Source of the DNA: Hydrogenedens sp964549105 | GTDB taxonomy: Bacteria > Hydrogenedentota > Hydrogenedentia > Hydrogenedentales > Hydrogenedentaceae | DNA: 64,000 nt | Reading direction: 5' to 3' | Assembly (NCBI GenBank): GCA_964549105.1 | Contig: CAZJTZ010000018.1 | Coordinates: 4,056 to 68,055 of the forward strand | In this document: positions 63,929-64,000 of the stretch, piece by piece | Numbering within the stretch: position 1 is the first letter of the stretch | Layout: the number at the start of each line of letters is the position of its first letter | Made by a program: the position numbers and the translations under genes | The notes under the pieces: generated by a model | Told to the model about the DNA's origin: nothing | Database searches by the model: none | The model's input: only the letters and a program-made list of their open reading frames with translations

Positions 63929-64000
63929 ATTGATATTTCTCCTTTATCTAATTTATAAAGGTCGAATCCGTAGATTGCGGAACTCTAATCGCGAGCCATG

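Noticed and set aside
63929..64000. Possible tRNA at the right edge
   Set aside because: A GGTCGAATCC stretch looked T-arm-like, but no acceptor stem or anticodon arm could be drawn before the window ends.

Overview
The window is a low-GC (roughly 40% by eye) bacterial chromosome segment with one 100-base assembly gap (45923-46022). Gene content points to a Gram-negative-type, saccharolytic, anaerobe-like heterotroph. A cassette of DUF1559-type pseudopilins, a GLUG-repeat surface protein with an E-G-T repeat tail and a Cys-cluster/TM/basic C-terminus, and several secreted carbohydrate-active proteins suggest the Planctomycetes/Lentisphaerae/Hydrogenedentes range. Candidatus Hydrogenedentota is my best guess. 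This is inference from protein style, not from a marker-gene search. No rRNA, tRNA, CRISPR array or intact transposase was found.

Layout. 0-12.4 kb is housekeeping: rpsD, purA, mfd, a glnB-glnA nitrogen operon with a sigma-54-like promoter, a small FmdB zinc ribbon, argD-argF, argG and a KDPG-type aldolase. 12.4-17.2 kb (minus strand) is a division/wall cluster murC-ftsQ-ftsZ ending in pilT, with no ftsA between ftsQ and ftsZ. 17.4-25.2 kb holds a release-factor-like rescue protein, a CE15-like glucuronyl esterase, a fused epimerase/DegT aminotransferase, a YvyF-like zinc ribbon, a Gfo/Idh/MocA oxidoreductase and a fucose-isomerase-like protein. 25.5-32.4 kb (minus strand) has two tandem HD-GYP paralogues, a secreted GtaA-like protein and the GLUG/EGT surface protein.

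32.8-43.9 kb holds an orphan OppD-type ATPase, a Cache-domain chemoreceptor, four tandem pseudopilin genes with near-identical ends and terminators, and a hybrid sensor kinase with two receivers and an HPt domain. 44-49.9 kb holds dCMP deaminase, a DegT aminotransferase and an RmlD-like reductase cut by the gap (a 78-79 bp tandem repeat abuts the gap), a HAD phosphatase, yebC-ruvC and a P-loop ATPase. 50.2-64 kb holds an ArnT-like glycosyltransferase, an EF-hand/RTX-like protein, a secreted metallophosphoesterase with a CBM9-like tail, xylA, a methyltransferase, a secreted GH67-like protein, a DUF4914-like P-loop protein and a PIG-L deacetylase.

How the parts may work together: the CE15 esterase, GH67-like protein and xylose isomerase would fit glucuronoxylan side-chain removal followed by xylose use, although they are dispersed. 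PilT, the pseudopilins, the chemoreceptor, HD-GYP proteins and the hybrid kinase suggest surface-filament or secretion behaviour under c-di-GMP and phosphorelay control. The most unusual structures are the mosaic pseudopilin array, the epimerase-DegT fusion with a terminator-like hairpin at its joint, the ftsZ-pilT coupling and the DUF4914-like P-loop protein.
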